NCBI GenBank assembly: GCA_027064715.1
Contig: JAMOPG010000245.1
Span: forward strand, 1 to 64,000
Direction: 5' to 3'
Source: Desulfobacterales bacterium
Lineage (GTDB): Bacteria > Desulfobacterota > Desulfovibrionia > Desulfovibrionales > Desulfothermaceae
Length of the DNA stretch: 64,000 nucleotides
Under the pieces are notes generated by a model. That model was given only the letters and a program-made list of their open reading frames with translations. It was not told the origin of the DNA and made no database searches. Shown in pieces: positions 50,502 to 60,854 of this stretch (positions are counted from its first letter, which is position 1; the number at the start of each line of letters is the position of its first letter). A program made the translations under genes and the position numbers.

Positions 50502-51011
50502 CTACCATAGATCCTTCAAGATACCTTCTAATCCAAGTAGCTTTAATTTTAAAGAAAAAAACTCTGAAATAGTTGGCATAACTGGCTTTCTAATGAGAGT
50601 AAGACCAGCTTCTGAGGGGAGTTTATTTCCCTTTTTTTGGTTACACTTTACGCAAGCAGTTACAACATTGGTCCAAGAAAAACTACCTCCCCTGCTTTTT
50701 GGGATTATGTGATCAATGGTAGGAGAGCTCTTTATTTTTTTACCACAATACTGACAAGTATATAAATCTCTAATAAAAATATTTTTTTTGGATAAAGGAA
50801 CACGTCTTTTGTAAATATTTCTAACAAATTTTATAAGCCTAACAATCAAAGGAACCTTAAGTGTCTTCTCAAATCCTTTTATAACTTTCTTACTATATTT
50901 TAACACCTCCACTTTTTTTTGCACAATTAATTTTACTGCCCTTTTCCAGCTAACAATATTTAAATAGGAATAATCTGCATTTAAAACAACCACTTGATTC
51001 ATCTCACCCAC
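50502..51011 (-). CDS. HNH endonuclease
   Basis: CQYCGKKIKSSPTIDHIIPKSRGGSFSWTNVVTACVKCNQKKGN. Confidence 0.93.
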   Translation of the reverse strand: MGEMNQVVVLNADYSYLNIVSWKRAVKLIVQKKVEVLKYSKKVIKGFEKTLKVPLIVRLIKFVRNIYKRRVPLSKKNIFIRDLYTCQYCGKKIKSSPTIDHIIPKSRGGSFSWTNVVTACVKCNQKKGNKLPSEAGLTLIRKPVMPTISEFFSLKLKLLGLEGILKDLW

Positions 51012-51101
51012 CTCCTGCTTATCAATGACCTGATAAATCCAGGACGTAGGTGTTTATTAACAAAAAAATGGTATGTTGAAAAGGGTTAATAGAATATTGG
51101 T

Positions 51102-52616
51102 TTACCAGAGGGTCTTAAGTGTGGTTCCAGGATAATAAAACTTTAAGATCTCTTTAAAATTATATCCCTTTTTCCCCATTATAGCACCACCCCATTGGGA
51201 ATAACCCACTCCGTGCCCCCATCCTTTACCTTTGAATATTAGGGTGTTTCCCTGTTTTTCAATCTTGAATAATATCTCTGGTAGACCCAATGCCCTTCTT
51301 AAAGTTGTCCTTGTCCTGTATTCCTTGGTTATAGAATTGGAAACAATCTTTATCTTTACTATTCTACCAGAAGGTCCCCTCTTTGTAGGCACAATCTCTT
51401 TCAACCCTTTGACAGGCAATCCAATGGCTCTAAGTCGTTTTTCCACATCACGGATAGTATAACTTCTTTTCCACTTGGCCATCTTTCCCTTTAAGCTCAA
51501 TGGATCTGGCTTTGCCACAAGGTATTCTTTATTCAACTTAAAGATATAGCTCGCATCTGCTGTGTATCCTCCATTATTCGCGGTGAACATTGCCAAAATG
51601 GGCCTATTTTTTTCAATTAATACCATTCCTCTGGTCTCATTTACTGCCTGAGTAGTTCTTTTGGTCTCTCTATCAACCCCTTTATATGCCTGATCTCCTG
51701 CATTATCCACTACATCATATGACCAATTCTTTCTATGCAATATTTGATAATATGCATAAGTTCTAGCAGCCACAGCTTGCGCCTTTAAGGTCTCTAATGG
51801 CCACGAAGGATAAGACTCTGATGGAACCACCCCCCAAAGATAGCTCTCTATATCAAGCACATTCAACACCATCAATTTATCACCTTTGTATGGTTTTATT
51901 ATTATTTTTCCTCTTACCCTTTTCTTATAATCACCAGAGATCACTTTTATAGGTATTGATGACTCAATAACTAATTGTTTTCCATCGTAGGAAGAACTAG
52001 TTATTAAAAGTTCATCTTTTGTTGTAGGTGTTCCATTTATTACAAGATCTTTTCCAATACATTTTACACTGTGTATTTTCCTTAAAAGTAGAACTCTAAT
52101 AATAGGAGGAGCCTTTTTTATTTCAGGTTTTACTTCTGGTGGCTTAACCATAGTTAAGGCTTGACCTAGAAGTGCCTCAGACTGATATTTATACCTACCT
52201 TCTGGAAATTCTTTTAAATATTCTTTAAACACAGCTGATGAATCTTTATATTTTCCCATATCAAAAAGTAGTAATCCCTTTCTATATAGAGCTATCTCTT
52301 TACCTTCTGGATATTTAATAATTATCTCATTGTATATGTCTAAAGCTTGATCCTCTGCATCTAAAAATGTTGCTAACAGATTGGCTTTATATAATAACAC
52401 CTTAAGTCTAGTTTGTTTATAAGGAGTGACCTCAAAAGCAGTATTATATGCATCAAGGGCATCAAGATACTTCCCAACATCTATTAAATAACTAGCATAG
52501 CTAATATTCCACTGGGCGAGCCTTTCTTGAGCCAAAGTATTTTCATCCACTTGGGCAACTGCTACTGAACTATAAATTATAAATAATAACATCACTATAA
52601 TTATTTTTTTCCTCAT
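51102..52616 (-). CDS. SpoIID/LytB domain protein with N-terminal TPR region
   Basis: VLDIESYLWGVVPSESYPSWPLETLKAQAVAARTYAYYQ, DQAYKGVDRE, GKGWGHGVGYSQWGGAIMGKKGYNFKEILKFYYPGT. Confidence 0.92.
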   Translation of the reverse strand: MRKKIIIVMLLFIIYSSVAVAQVDENTLAQERLAQWNISYASYLIDVGKYLDALDAYNTAFEVTPYKQTRLKVLLYKANLLATFLDAEDQALDIYNEIIIKYPEGKEIALYRKGLLLFDMGKYKDSSAVFKEYLKEFPEGRYKYQSEALLGQALTMVKPPEVKPEIKKAPPIIRVLLLRKIHSVKCIGKDLVINGTPTTKDELLITSSSYDGKQLVIESSIPIKVISGDYKKRVRGKIIIKPYKGDKLMVLNVLDIESYLWGVVPSESYPSWPLETLKAQAVAARTYAYYQILHRKNWSYDVVDNAGDQAYKGVDRETKRTTQAVNETRGMVLIEKNRPILAMFTANNGGYTADASYIFKLNKEYLVAKPDPLSLKGKMAKWKRSYTIRDVEKRLRAIGLPVKGLKEIVPTKRGPSGRIVKIKIVSNSITKEYRTRTTLRRALGLPEILFKIEKQGNTLIFKGKGWGHGVGYSQWGGAIMGKKGYNFKEILKFYYPGTTLKTLW

Positions 52617-52619
52617 AAA

Positions 52620-55136
52620 CTAATCCTTTTTCTTGGAAAAATCTTCTTTTAAATTAAAGCGTTTACTTATCCAACCCTTTTTTATTTCTCCAGAGACCTC
52701 TAATACCTTTTTATCAATCAGATAAGAGCCTTGAGCAACTATATTTAAAATCGGAGATGAAACTATTATTTGTTTAATATTTGCCTTTTTTATGTTTCCA
52801 GAAATTGAACCTGTTATTGAATTAAACTCTAGACTGTCAGAAAGCTTTGAAGGATTCAACTTAACAAAACTCAAAATCTCCAATATCATCTTTATTTTTT
52901 TTCCCAGATTAGAAAGTTTTAATACCTGCCCATTTGAAATAGATACAAACAAGTCATATGTTAAATTATCTTTTATCTCCTTTAAGGTCTTCCCTTGAGT
53001 GAGAATTGAACATGTCAAATTGGTATCTCCCTTAATATAAATAGGTGCTTGAGATATAAAACAACCAATAAGTCCATCTAATGGAACAGACACGCTATCA
53101 ATATTAACAAAACTATTAATCCCTGGATTTAAAAACTCACTCCCTGCTTCAAAGGACAAATTACAAAAATATCCAGAAAATCCTAAAAATGTTTTTTTAT
53201 CAAACAACAAATCACCTTTTACATTGTCTATATAATATTTGGAATCTAGTATTTCTAAAGCTATTTCATCCAATTCAAAATGATATTTTTTTGATATTTT
53301 CTTAATTATATCTGGAAATTTGACTGCTATTATTTTATTTTCATCAATCTCATCCTTCTTTTCATTAGATTTCGTCTGATTTAGTTTTATTATAGACACC
53401 TTTTTTGTTATAATATCTATGTAATCATTTTTTTTCTCTATACGAGTTTTTCCATCGATTGTGTATAGAGGTAATTTTATAAAATATGTTGTATTTATCT
53501 TTTGTTTTGTCCTTTTACTTATATTTATAAGTTTTATTTTAAAGTTTTGATATAATACATCTTTTATATCCAATTCTAAATATAAATTCTCAAAAAAGTA
53601 TCTGACCTTTTTACTAAAATCTTTAATAGGAACTATTGATGAAAAACTTAATCTTACTTCACCATTTTTATTAAAAATTCCATTAAATATTCCATTTTTT
53701 AAAGTCAAATATTCGTTATTAATAGATGTATTTGAAGAAAAATTAGCAATAGAAAAATTTATATCATTAGAATTAAGGTCTGTGTCTGTTATTTTGAAAT
53801 CAGTTTTAACTGTAAAATTATTTTTTATCGTGTCTAATTTCAGTTCCAAATTACTTAAGCTTAAATTAGACCTAACCAATTTAATCAATTGATTTCTGGA
53901 AATAAAATATCCAATATTATTCGCAACAACATATATTCCTTTATTTACCATATTTAAAAGATTGTTTTCAAATGCCAAATTTATAGGTTGTATGTTAAAA
54001 ATAAGACTAGATCCATTATTAGTGTAGATGGTAAAGGGCTCATTAAAAACTATGTTTGTCCTAACATTTATGGCTGTCTTATTACTATTTTTATTAAAAT
54101 CTAATTTTCCATTTACATTTAAAGTAAAATCAACTCTAGGTAGTGAAAGAGATTTTATATTTAACTCTTTAATTCTCTCATTTAAAATTATATGTTCTCC
54201 CACTATATGAAGTTTATCAAATGAGAACTCTAGATTTTGCTCTGCAATTACAATATTAGATGAATTTAGTCCTAATGATACACTAATTGGCTCTTTGTCT
54301 CTTTCTGTATAAATGTATGTTAAAATCTTTTCAGTTGAAATGGTACCATTCAAACTGGTCAATGTGGCATTCTTATCTATATCAACTAATTTTAAGTGGA
54401 CATTATTTACAAATAAATTTCCGTCCAAAGAAATATTATTTGCTCTTAAAAGGTTATAATTATTAATTGCTTCAATTATTTTTTCTTTTATATCAGGTTT
54501 TAAATTAAAAATTTTTTCTGAAACTGCCTTTATATCACAGCTAATACTTTTTGAATCAAAATATAAGAAATTTTTATCAATGTTCAATGAAAGATTTTTT
54601 ACATATGAATTACCAACTGATATTAATTGACCATTTATTGTAGTTTGTTTAGTTAAATTATTTAACTTAATCTTGAGTTTTTTAACTATCAATTTATTTT
54701 TGTTCCAGAAAAAAGGACCTTCTATAGAGTCTATGTCACAGAAATATGTATTATCTTTTAACAATACATTTATATTCTTTATTATAGATGGTCCATGGAT
54801 ATCGTTAAAATAAGGAAAGTTGATATTTAGTTTTTGAATTAAATTTATTAATTCTTTTGCTGAAAGCTTAATCTCTTTGGATGATAATCTAAAACTCAAA
54901 GGATCTTTACTGAATATTTCAAAATCAAAATCTCCTTCTAATTTTAGATTTAAAAAAGATATACAACCTCTTAATCTCAAATGATCTGGGTCCAAAAAAT
55001 TTATTACATCAATATTGCCTGAAAATTTAAAGCCCAATTTGCGTTCAGAAATGGATTTTTGATCTATACTTCCATACAAAGGTATGATGAAATATAGAAA
55101 TATTGTGCTAAGAAAAAAAATTATTTTGTATTTCAT
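52620..55136 (-). CDS. AsmA-like/large periplasmic beta-rich protein
   Basis: Signal peptide; repetitive beta-rich 838 aa; C-terminal SNGQVLKLSNLGKKIKMILEIL...FNSITGSISGNIKKANIKQIIVSSPILNIVAQGSYLIDKKVLEVSGEI resembling AsmA C-terminal regions. Confidence 0.65.
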   Translation of the reverse strand: MKYKIIFFLSTIFLYFIIPLYGSIDQKSISERKLGFKFSGNIDVINFLDPDHLRLRGCISFLNLKLEGDFDFEIFSKDPLSFRLSSKEIKLSAKELINLIQKLNINFPYFNDIHGPSIIKNINVLLKDNTYFCDIDSIEGPFFWNKNKLIVKKLKIKLNNLTKQTTINGQLISVGNSYVKNLSLNIDKNFLYFDSKSISCDIKAVSEKIFNLKPDIKEKIIEAINNYNLLRANNISLDGNLFVNNVHLKLVDIDKNATLTSLNGTISTEKILTYIYTERDKEPISVSLGLNSSNIVIAEQNLEFSFDKLHIVGEHIILNERIKELNIKSLSLPRVDFTLNVNGKLDFNKNSNKTAINVRTNIVFNEPFTIYTNNGSSLIFNIQPINLAFENNLLNMVNKGIYVVANNIGYFISRNQLIKLVRSNLSLSNLELKLDTIKNNFTVKTDFKITDTDLNSNDINFSIANFSSNTSINNEYLTLKNGIFNGIFNKNGEVRLSFSSIVPIKDFSKKVRYFFENLYLELDIKDVLYQNFKIKLINISKRTKQKINTTYFIKLPLYTIDGKTRIEKKNDYIDIITKKVSIIKLNQTKSNEKKDEIDENKIIAVKFPDIIKKISKKYHFELDEIALEILDSKYYIDNVKGDLLFDKKTFLGFSGYFCNLSFEAGSEFLNPGINSFVNIDSVSVPLDGLIGCFISQAPIYIKGDTNLTCSILTQGKTLKEIKDNLTYDLFVSISNGQVLKLSNLGKKIKMILEILSFVKLNPSKLSDSLEFNSITGSISGNIKKANIKQIIVSSPILNIVAQGSYLIDKKVLEVSGEIKKGWISKRFNLKEDFSKKKD

Positions 55137-55149
55137 ATTTTTAAATTAC

Positions 55150-55171
55150 AGAGGGGAGATACCTCCCCTCT
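55150..55171 (-). terminator. Hairpin at the end of the envelope operon
   Basis: Perfect 9-bp stem AGAGGGGAG-ATAC-CTCCCCTCT between 55185 (stop) and 55136 (next start). Confidence 0.65.
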
Positions 55172-55184
55172 AGTTAGCTAATAT

Positions 55185-56090
55185 TTATTTTAGCAAAAAT
55201 ACAACCCTTGCTTGATTCAAAAACTGAGTTGCCTCATTGTTTACAAATATTAAAGCAGCATCATCTTTACTTACTGCTACATCTGTATTCTTTATCACTT
55301 TTACAGCAACTACCTTTATTGGATTTTTTGCACCCCATGTCTTCAGAAGTGCTTTGGCCTTTGTTTCGTCATTAGTAAAACCACCACAACCACGTTCAAC
55401 CAAAACTGAACTCACAATTTTGGAAGGGTCAAAAATGATTTCACCATTCTCATTTAATATCCTATTAACAAGGGCAGGTCTAAATGAAAATGCCCTCACA
55501 TCCACAATAAGACCATCTATAGGATTTTCCATCTTTGAAGGAGCTTGTACTTTAGGTTTTTCCTCAACTTTGCCAGTTGGTGCCGTAGGAACTTTTGGCT
55601 TTTCAATAACTTGAGGAATTACCTTTGGAGTGTAGGCTGGCCTTGGTGGCGGAAGCAGCCCTTCATCTTTTAAAAGGGGAAGGATCACATCATATAATCC
55701 ACCATGTCCCCTTAAATAAAGCCTCAAACATACCTCAGCATAACCTCTATCAGCATAATATTTTTCTCCACATTTAACTGCACCTTTTAAAACTCCTTGA
55801 ACAGTGGTACTAATATTATCACTTTGCAACATCCCATCTCTCACAGTAGTGGTTCCAAACAAGGTAATGCCCTGAAGGACCTCTAAAAGATCCCTTTGAG
55901 CAACAACAGTTGCTGCCCTGATTGCCTTGTATTTGCTCTGACCTTCTTCTGAGGAACCTATTACTTGAATATATCCTTCAGAAAAGACCTTGACTGGGTC
56001 TGTAACAGGCTCCCACTGTTCCTGAGCCATGACATTTGCTCCAAATAAAAGTATAAAAATAGATATAATCAAAAATACATACCTTTTCAT
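55185..56090 (-). CDS. LPP20-like exported protein
   Basis: Signal peptide; GYIQVIGSSEEGQSKYKAIRAATVVAQRDLLEVLQGITLFGTTTVRDGM. Confidence 0.75.
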   Translation of the reverse strand: MKRYVFLIISIFILLFGANVMAQEQWEPVTDPVKVFSEGYIQVIGSSEEGQSKYKAIRAATVVAQRDLLEVLQGITLFGTTTVRDGMLQSDNISTTVQGVLKGAVKCGEKYYADRGYAEVCLRLYLRGHGGLYDVILPLLKDEGLLPPPRPAYTPKVIPQVIEKPKVPTAPTGKVEEKPKVQAPSKMENPIDGLIVDVRAFSFRPALVNRILNENGEIIFDPSKIVSSVLVERGCGGFTNDETKAKALLKTWGAKNPIKVVAVKVIKNTDVAVSKDDAALIFVNNEATQFLNQARVVFLLK

Positions 56091-56106
56091 GACCTTCCTC
56101 CTTATT

Positions 56107-57309
56107 TTAATTGATATTCATTATATTTCTAAGTTTCATAAGAGCCCCAATCAACTCAGCTCCTTCAACATTGTCATCAGGTCTAAACTCCCCTGAGAGA
56201 TCAGGCTCCATCAGACCTCTGCTGGTACAATTCATAACTGCATTAAACCAGGCTACATTTACAGGGACATCTGGAAATGGAGACTTTTCTGTCCCAAAGT
56301 ATGCAGTTGCAATGGAGTTATCCCCAGTAAGTTTAATAAGTAAATCTTCTATTATAAAGGCAAGTTGTTTCCTTGTAATTGGCTCCTCTGGCTTAAATAG
56401 ATATGCCTGGGTAGTTTTGTCATACTCAGGTTCTAATCCCCTAATATTCCATTTTATCACAGTCAGGATCTCATCTTTAAATGGATGATTTAAAACATCC
56501 GCAGGAGTAAAAGCCACTTTTGGCAAATTAGATTTAACTACAATTCTTCCAGCCATAAATTTATCTAGATGAAGTTCATCCACTAACAAAGCAGCAACAT
56601 CTCCTCTGGTTACTGCAGGTTTTACAGCAATCTTTTTACCAACACCTGTTAATGTGTATTGCCCCATTGCCCTGACAATCTTTTGTACCCTCTTAAACAT
56701 TCTATCTGCCTTATCATGCCATTTCCCAGGCTTAGAAGACAAAACCTTAGAAAATGCATCTTCTGCTTTTCTAAATTCATAGGCAAGGTAGTAACCATAA
56801 CCCATAAAATAGTGGGCAGCTGCTATAGTCTGATAATAAGGCAAATCAGCCTCATCTACCTTTTTCAAATTTAATGCATAGCTATAGTGATCTTCAGCCT
56901 CCTTGAGCCAGCCTTTTGGATGAGCTGTAAAATATGCCCTTATGGCAGTTACATGGTAAATGAATCTTTCACTATTGTTTTCTACCTTTTTCCTTGCCTT
57001 ATTCAAATACTTTTTAACTTTATCAAATTCCACTTCCCAATGTCCCTGATCCTTTTGATTTCTAGCATATATTGCGTGAACTAAAGCCTTTCCTGCAAGT
57101 GCAGGACTGTAATTTTTGTCAAGGTATAAGGCCCTGGTAAAATGATTGTCTGCCTCCTCTATTTTACTTTGTTCAATTAATTCCATTCCCATTAAATAAT
57201 GATGGGATGGATTGTCTTCTAAAGACACTCCTGTCCTTTGTTTAGGAGCGCAACCAAATATTATTGCCACCCCTAATATTAATAAAATAAACCATAGCCT
57301 CCTCATCAC
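56107..57309 (-). CDS. TPR lipoprotein with C-terminal S-layer-homology-like repeats
   Basis: Lipobox-like IIFGCAP; TPR; PFKDEILTVIKWNIRGLEP...FKPEEPITRKQLAFIIEDLL...FPDVPVNVAWFNAVMNCTSRGLMEPDLSGEFRPDDNVEGAE. Confidence 0.75.
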   Translation of the reverse strand: MMRRLWFILLILGVAIIFGCAPKQRTGVSLEDNPSHHYLMGMELIEQSKIEEADNHFTRALYLDKNYSPALAGKALVHAIYARNQKDQGHWEVEFDKVKKYLNKARKKVENNSERFIYHVTAIRAYFTAHPKGWLKEAEDHYSYALNLKKVDEADLPYYQTIAAAHYFMGYGYYLAYEFRKAEDAFSKVLSSKPGKWHDKADRMFKRVQKIVRAMGQYTLTGVGKKIAVKPAVTRGDVAALLVDELHLDKFMAGRIVVKSNLPKVAFTPADVLNHPFKDEILTVIKWNIRGLEPEYDKTTQAYLFKPEEPITRKQLAFIIEDLLIKLTGDNSIATAYFGTEKSPFPDVPVNVAWFNAVMNCTSRGLMEPDLSGEFRPDDNVEGAELIGALMKLRNIMNIN

Positions 57310-58694
57310 ATCCTCCTATTTTTTAACTTTTTTTCCATTTTCAACATTGCCTTTAAATATCCCTTATACTTGGACACCTGAGTTTCTTGAGCAATTAAAT
57401 ATCCAACAACCTCACTGGATGTAATTGGAAGAGTTAATATTTTACTCATAATGTTTTTAAACCTTTTTTCATAAAATCGTCTATCCTTTTTGGTAAATAC
57501 TCCTTTCTTTACAAGAAGGGGATATGTGACAAATGCCCTAGCAACATTCGTTTTTTTCATTACTACAATATCATTCAAAATCTTTACAACTAGATTTAAA
57601 ACAACTGAACTATTCTCCAAAAAACTCCTGTCCATATAATTAACTATTTCCATTAATTTTTTAGCCTTTTTTATATTTTCTTTTGTAACATGCAAATTAG
57701 ATAATGCCTCTCTATAAAGCTTATCTTGAAGCGTCTTTTTATTTTCTAGTTCCTTTTTCAAATTATCTCTTTTCTTTTTAATGGCCCTCTTTTCTGCTGC
57801 AGGCAGACTTGAAAAATATTTAGAATCTTTCATTTGTTGCTTTATTTCTTCTAGCTCAGATTCAACTAAAAAGACCTCGGTATCTATTCTTTTTATTCTA
57901 TCCCTTATATTTGGAGACAACAGAGAATAAAATACCTCCTTAAAAGTACCTAAATGTTCTCCTGCAACTGTTCTAAAACACCGAATAGGCACAGGAACAT
58001 CTGCCCAGTTTCTTACTCCACCCTTCTGAGACAAATACTTAACTAACATATCTTCAATAGGTCTATTAAAAAAATCACACCTTCTATAACACCGCATCTT
58101 TTTTATTTTTCTGCACATCCTTTTATTAATTTTTTTGTCAATAAATTCTTTAGAAAAATATTCACACTCACAACCAAATGGAACGTAAGACAATACACTC
58201 TTGGTATGTTCCAGTTCTATGCCCAAATTCTTTGTGCCCTCAATAAACATCCTGCTACCCATTGTGCCCATGACACTATAAAAAAAGTGGTCTTTAGATA
58301 CAATAGTTGCCGCATATGCATTCGGATTATAAAGCCTAAAAAAGGCAAAGTCCCTTTTCAATTTATTTTTTAGACATTTTACATATATTTTCTTTTTTTT
58401 CTTTTCCTCTTCTGTAAGCTTATTTCTATAAAAGTCATTGAGTAATTCTGGCCACTTATCTTCATAAGAAATAGGCATCCGTTCGAGGATTATTTGATTT
58501 AATTTAACAATAGTGGCAACTTCATCAAGCAGGGTTAAGTCTAGCTCTGCTTCAATGAGAGGATTTTTATTTTGAGCCCCTTTTTCTCCACTTGCAACAT
58601 TTGTCATGTTCCCCAGTGTCATCATTCCACTTGTAGCACAGCCCCCTAGAAAAAAGATGATTACTATTACCAACAATCTTTTTTCAACCCGCAT
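57306..58694 (-). CDS. Hypothetical lipoprotein with Cys-rich segment
   Basis: Lipobox FFLGGCAT; FGCECEYFSKEFIDKKINKRMCRKIKKMRCYRRCDFF; no family recognised. Confidence 0.75.
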   Translation of the reverse strand: MRVEKRLLVIVIIFFLGGCATSGMMTLGNMTNVASGEKGAQNKNPLIEAELDLTLLDEVATIVKLNQIILERMPISYEDKWPELLNDFYRNKLTEEEKKKKKIYVKCLKNKLKRDFAFFRLYNPNAYAATIVSKDHFFYSVMGTMGSRMFIEGTKNLGIELEHTKSVLSYVPFGCECEYFSKEFIDKKINKRMCRKIKKMRCYRRCDFFNRPIEDMLVKYLSQKGGVRNWADVPVPIRCFRTVAGEHLGTFKEVFYSLLSPNIRDRIKRIDTEVFLVESELEEIKQQMKDSKYFSSLPAAEKRAIKKKRDNLKKELENKKTLQDKLYREALSNLHVTKENIKKAKKLMEIVNYMDRSFLENSSVVLNLVVKILNDIVVMKKTNVARAFVTYPLLVKKGVFTKKDRRFYEKRFKNIMSKILTLPITSSEVVGYLIAQETQVSKYKGYLKAMLKMEKKLKNRRM

Positions 58695-58717
58695 TTATCT
58701 CTTCCTCCTTTTTCTCT

Positions 58718-59674
58718 TTAAAATCCAGTAGGTGTCTTAAATTCCTCAAGCAACTTTTTTGTCTTTTTTTGACGTTTTGTTGCAGAAAAGGCAGTATTTA
58801 ATTCGTAAGAAACATCTCCCATAGCCTTTTGTATGTCATAATCTTGAGGAGCTAACATGGCTGCTTTGCGGTAATATTTTAATGCCTTTTGTAGGTACAA
58901 TTGTTGAGTATTCATATCATTTGCATTATTCCACGCCATACATTCAAGGGCCACTCCTGCATTATAAAGCACATTGACATCCTTACATCCAGGACTATCA
59001 GCAATTGGTTTTAGGACTTCATAGGCACCTATACAATTTCCATTATTAATCATATCTGCAGCACTTTTTGCCATGCCTGAGGTGCCTTTTACAGGCCTTA
59101 AAATTGTGGACTTTACAGGCACAAATTGTCTTACTACCTTTCTAACAGCCTCTTTAACCAGCATCTCCTTAACCTTTAAGTCTGATGGTAATTTATCCCT
59201 TCGATATGCTGGCTGTATAAATTTCTTTTCAATTAAAATAGGCTCTCCTGTGGAACACTCTAAAATACCAGCTTGCCTTATAGAAAAATTGGCCTGAAAC
59301 ACACCATATTTTTCAATGGATCCCCCTTGTTTTTTGGTAACAACCTTATAATTGATCACTTTAATACTCAAATCAGGATATTCTCCCTCCATAGAAGACA
59401 TTGTAACAGGATTTATAAACCTAGTTTCTCCGAGCACTGCTCTAGCATACTGAGCTATTAATGCCTTATCACTTTCACTCACATTTCCAGAAATTGTGTC
59501 TCGTCCCACATATATAAAAGAGATGCCCTCATCTCCTCCAGCAGAACACACAATAGATTCTTTTACAGTATTAGGCTTGTAAATTTGTACAAGTGCACCC
59601 TTTGAGCCCACATGAGTAGTAACGCATCCCCAAGTAAATGACAAAAACAAAAGTACTATTGTAATCCTCTTCAT
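58718..59674 (-). CDS. Hypothetical lipoprotein with C-terminal TPR-like region
   Basis: Lipobox-like TWGCVTT; KALKYYRKAAMLAPQDYDIQKAMGDV. Confidence 0.75.
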   Translation of the reverse strand: MKRITIVLLFLSFTWGCVTTHVGSKGALVQIYKPNTVKESIVCSAGGDEGISFIYVGRDTISGNVSESDKALIAQYARAVLGETRFINPVTMSSMEGEYPDLSIKVINYKVVTKKQGGSIEKYGVFQANFSIRQAGILECSTGEPILIEKKFIQPAYRRDKLPSDLKVKEMLVKEAVRKVVRQFVPVKSTILRPVKGTSGMAKSAADMINNGNCIGAYEVLKPIADSPGCKDVNVLYNAGVALECMAWNNANDMNTQQLYLQKALKYYRKAAMLAPQDYDIQKAMGDVSYELNTAFSATKRQKKTKKLLEEFKTPTGF

Positions 59675-59676
59675 AA

Positions 59677-60840
59677 CTAATACCCTCCTCCAGCTCCTGA
59701 ATAACTTCCTTCAAATATTATCCTTGTACCAGAAATCTCGGCTGGCTCTAAAGGTAGTTGTTTACGTTTAAAAGTCTTTCTCAAAATCCTCCTAATAGAG
59801 GTAGGATCTGCTTCATTAAATACCTCAATTTCCATATAACTTCCTGTCTGTCTAGCAATCCTATACCGCCATCCAAGTTCTTCCAAAATATCTTCCACTT
59901 GATCTTGCTCATTAAGAGACACGTTTCTTATTATAACCATTGCAAATTTGGCCCTTGCGCCACTAAATCTTCTTACTATTTTCCCAACTAAACGATCAAC
60001 CACACGTGGTCCTATTTTTATAGCCACCCTTGCAACTCCATCTTGAAGACCATAGTCACCACCACTCGTGATTGTCTTGCCTCTGTCCTGAACAGCGGCA
60101 AAGAGTTCTCCTGTGGTACAATCATAGGCCTTTAATGTTAAAGTTGCATAGATTAGATAATAACCATCACTGGTAGGCTTCTTTCCTGCATCAAAAGATA
60201 CTAATACCACTGCATCCCCTGTTTCTTGTCGCGCAATGTTTATTGCACTCTCTTCATCCACCACCATCTCAGCTGCCCTTCCCCTGATCCTTTTTAGTTG
60301 ATCAGGCAAAAATACCCTGAATCCCTTAGAGGCCAATCTGTCTTGAATAAGATCCATAACTGACTGAACTGCCTTTGAATCGTATGGAATATCAAGGCCA
60401 GTTCTTGGTTTGTACAAAACAATAACTTTTCTTTCATCAAACTTTGTTTCCTGAAATGTACGCTGAAATTTAGGATCTTCCATGAATTGTGCTACTGCAT
60501 TTTTTAATTTAATGTCATCTAATTCAACACTAAGTTTTACTTTGTATACATCAGTAACAGGATCTTTCCCCTCTGCAAGCACCTGATACCTCTTGACATA
60601 GCCTGCGCTAGCTGAGGTTATCCTGTCAAAAACAAGCTTCCCCTGGGCCACATTTGAATGTGAGGTCACCAGGGCACCAAGTGCCTCTTCCACAGCTGCC
60701 CTGATCCCATTATTAATAGCCGCCTGCCTCGTTTGACCTTCTCCAATAGCAGTTACAGTCCTTGCATAACCACTTTGGACAAAAAATAGTAGCGCTAATA
60801 AAAATCCTGCTAAAAAAAACAAATTCCTCTTCATAACCAA
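59677..60840 (-). CDS. FlgT/LPP20-like exported protein
   Basis: Signal peptide YARTVTAIGEGQTRQAAINNGIRAAVEEALGALVTSHSNVAQGKLVFDRITSASAGYVKRYQVL, the FlgT N-terminal-like pattern. Confidence 0.75.
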   Translation of the reverse strand: MVMKRNLFFLAGFLLALLFFVQSGYARTVTAIGEGQTRQAAINNGIRAAVEEALGALVTSHSNVAQGKLVFDRITSASAGYVKRYQVLAEGKDPVTDVYKVKLSVELDDIKLKNAVAQFMEDPKFQRTFQETKFDERKVIVLYKPRTGLDIPYDSKAVQSVMDLIQDRLASKGFRVFLPDQLKRIRGRAAEMVVDEESAINIARQETGDAVVLVSFDAGKKPTSDGYYLIYATLTLKAYDCTTGELFAAVQDRGKTITSGGDYGLQDGVARVAIKIGPRVVDRLVGKIVRRFSGARAKFAMVIIRNVSLNEQDQVEDILEELGWRYRIARQTGSYMEIEVFNEADPTSIRRILRKTFKRKQLPLEPAEISGTRIIFEGSYSGAGGGY

Positions 60841-60854
60841 CCTCCTTTTTATAT

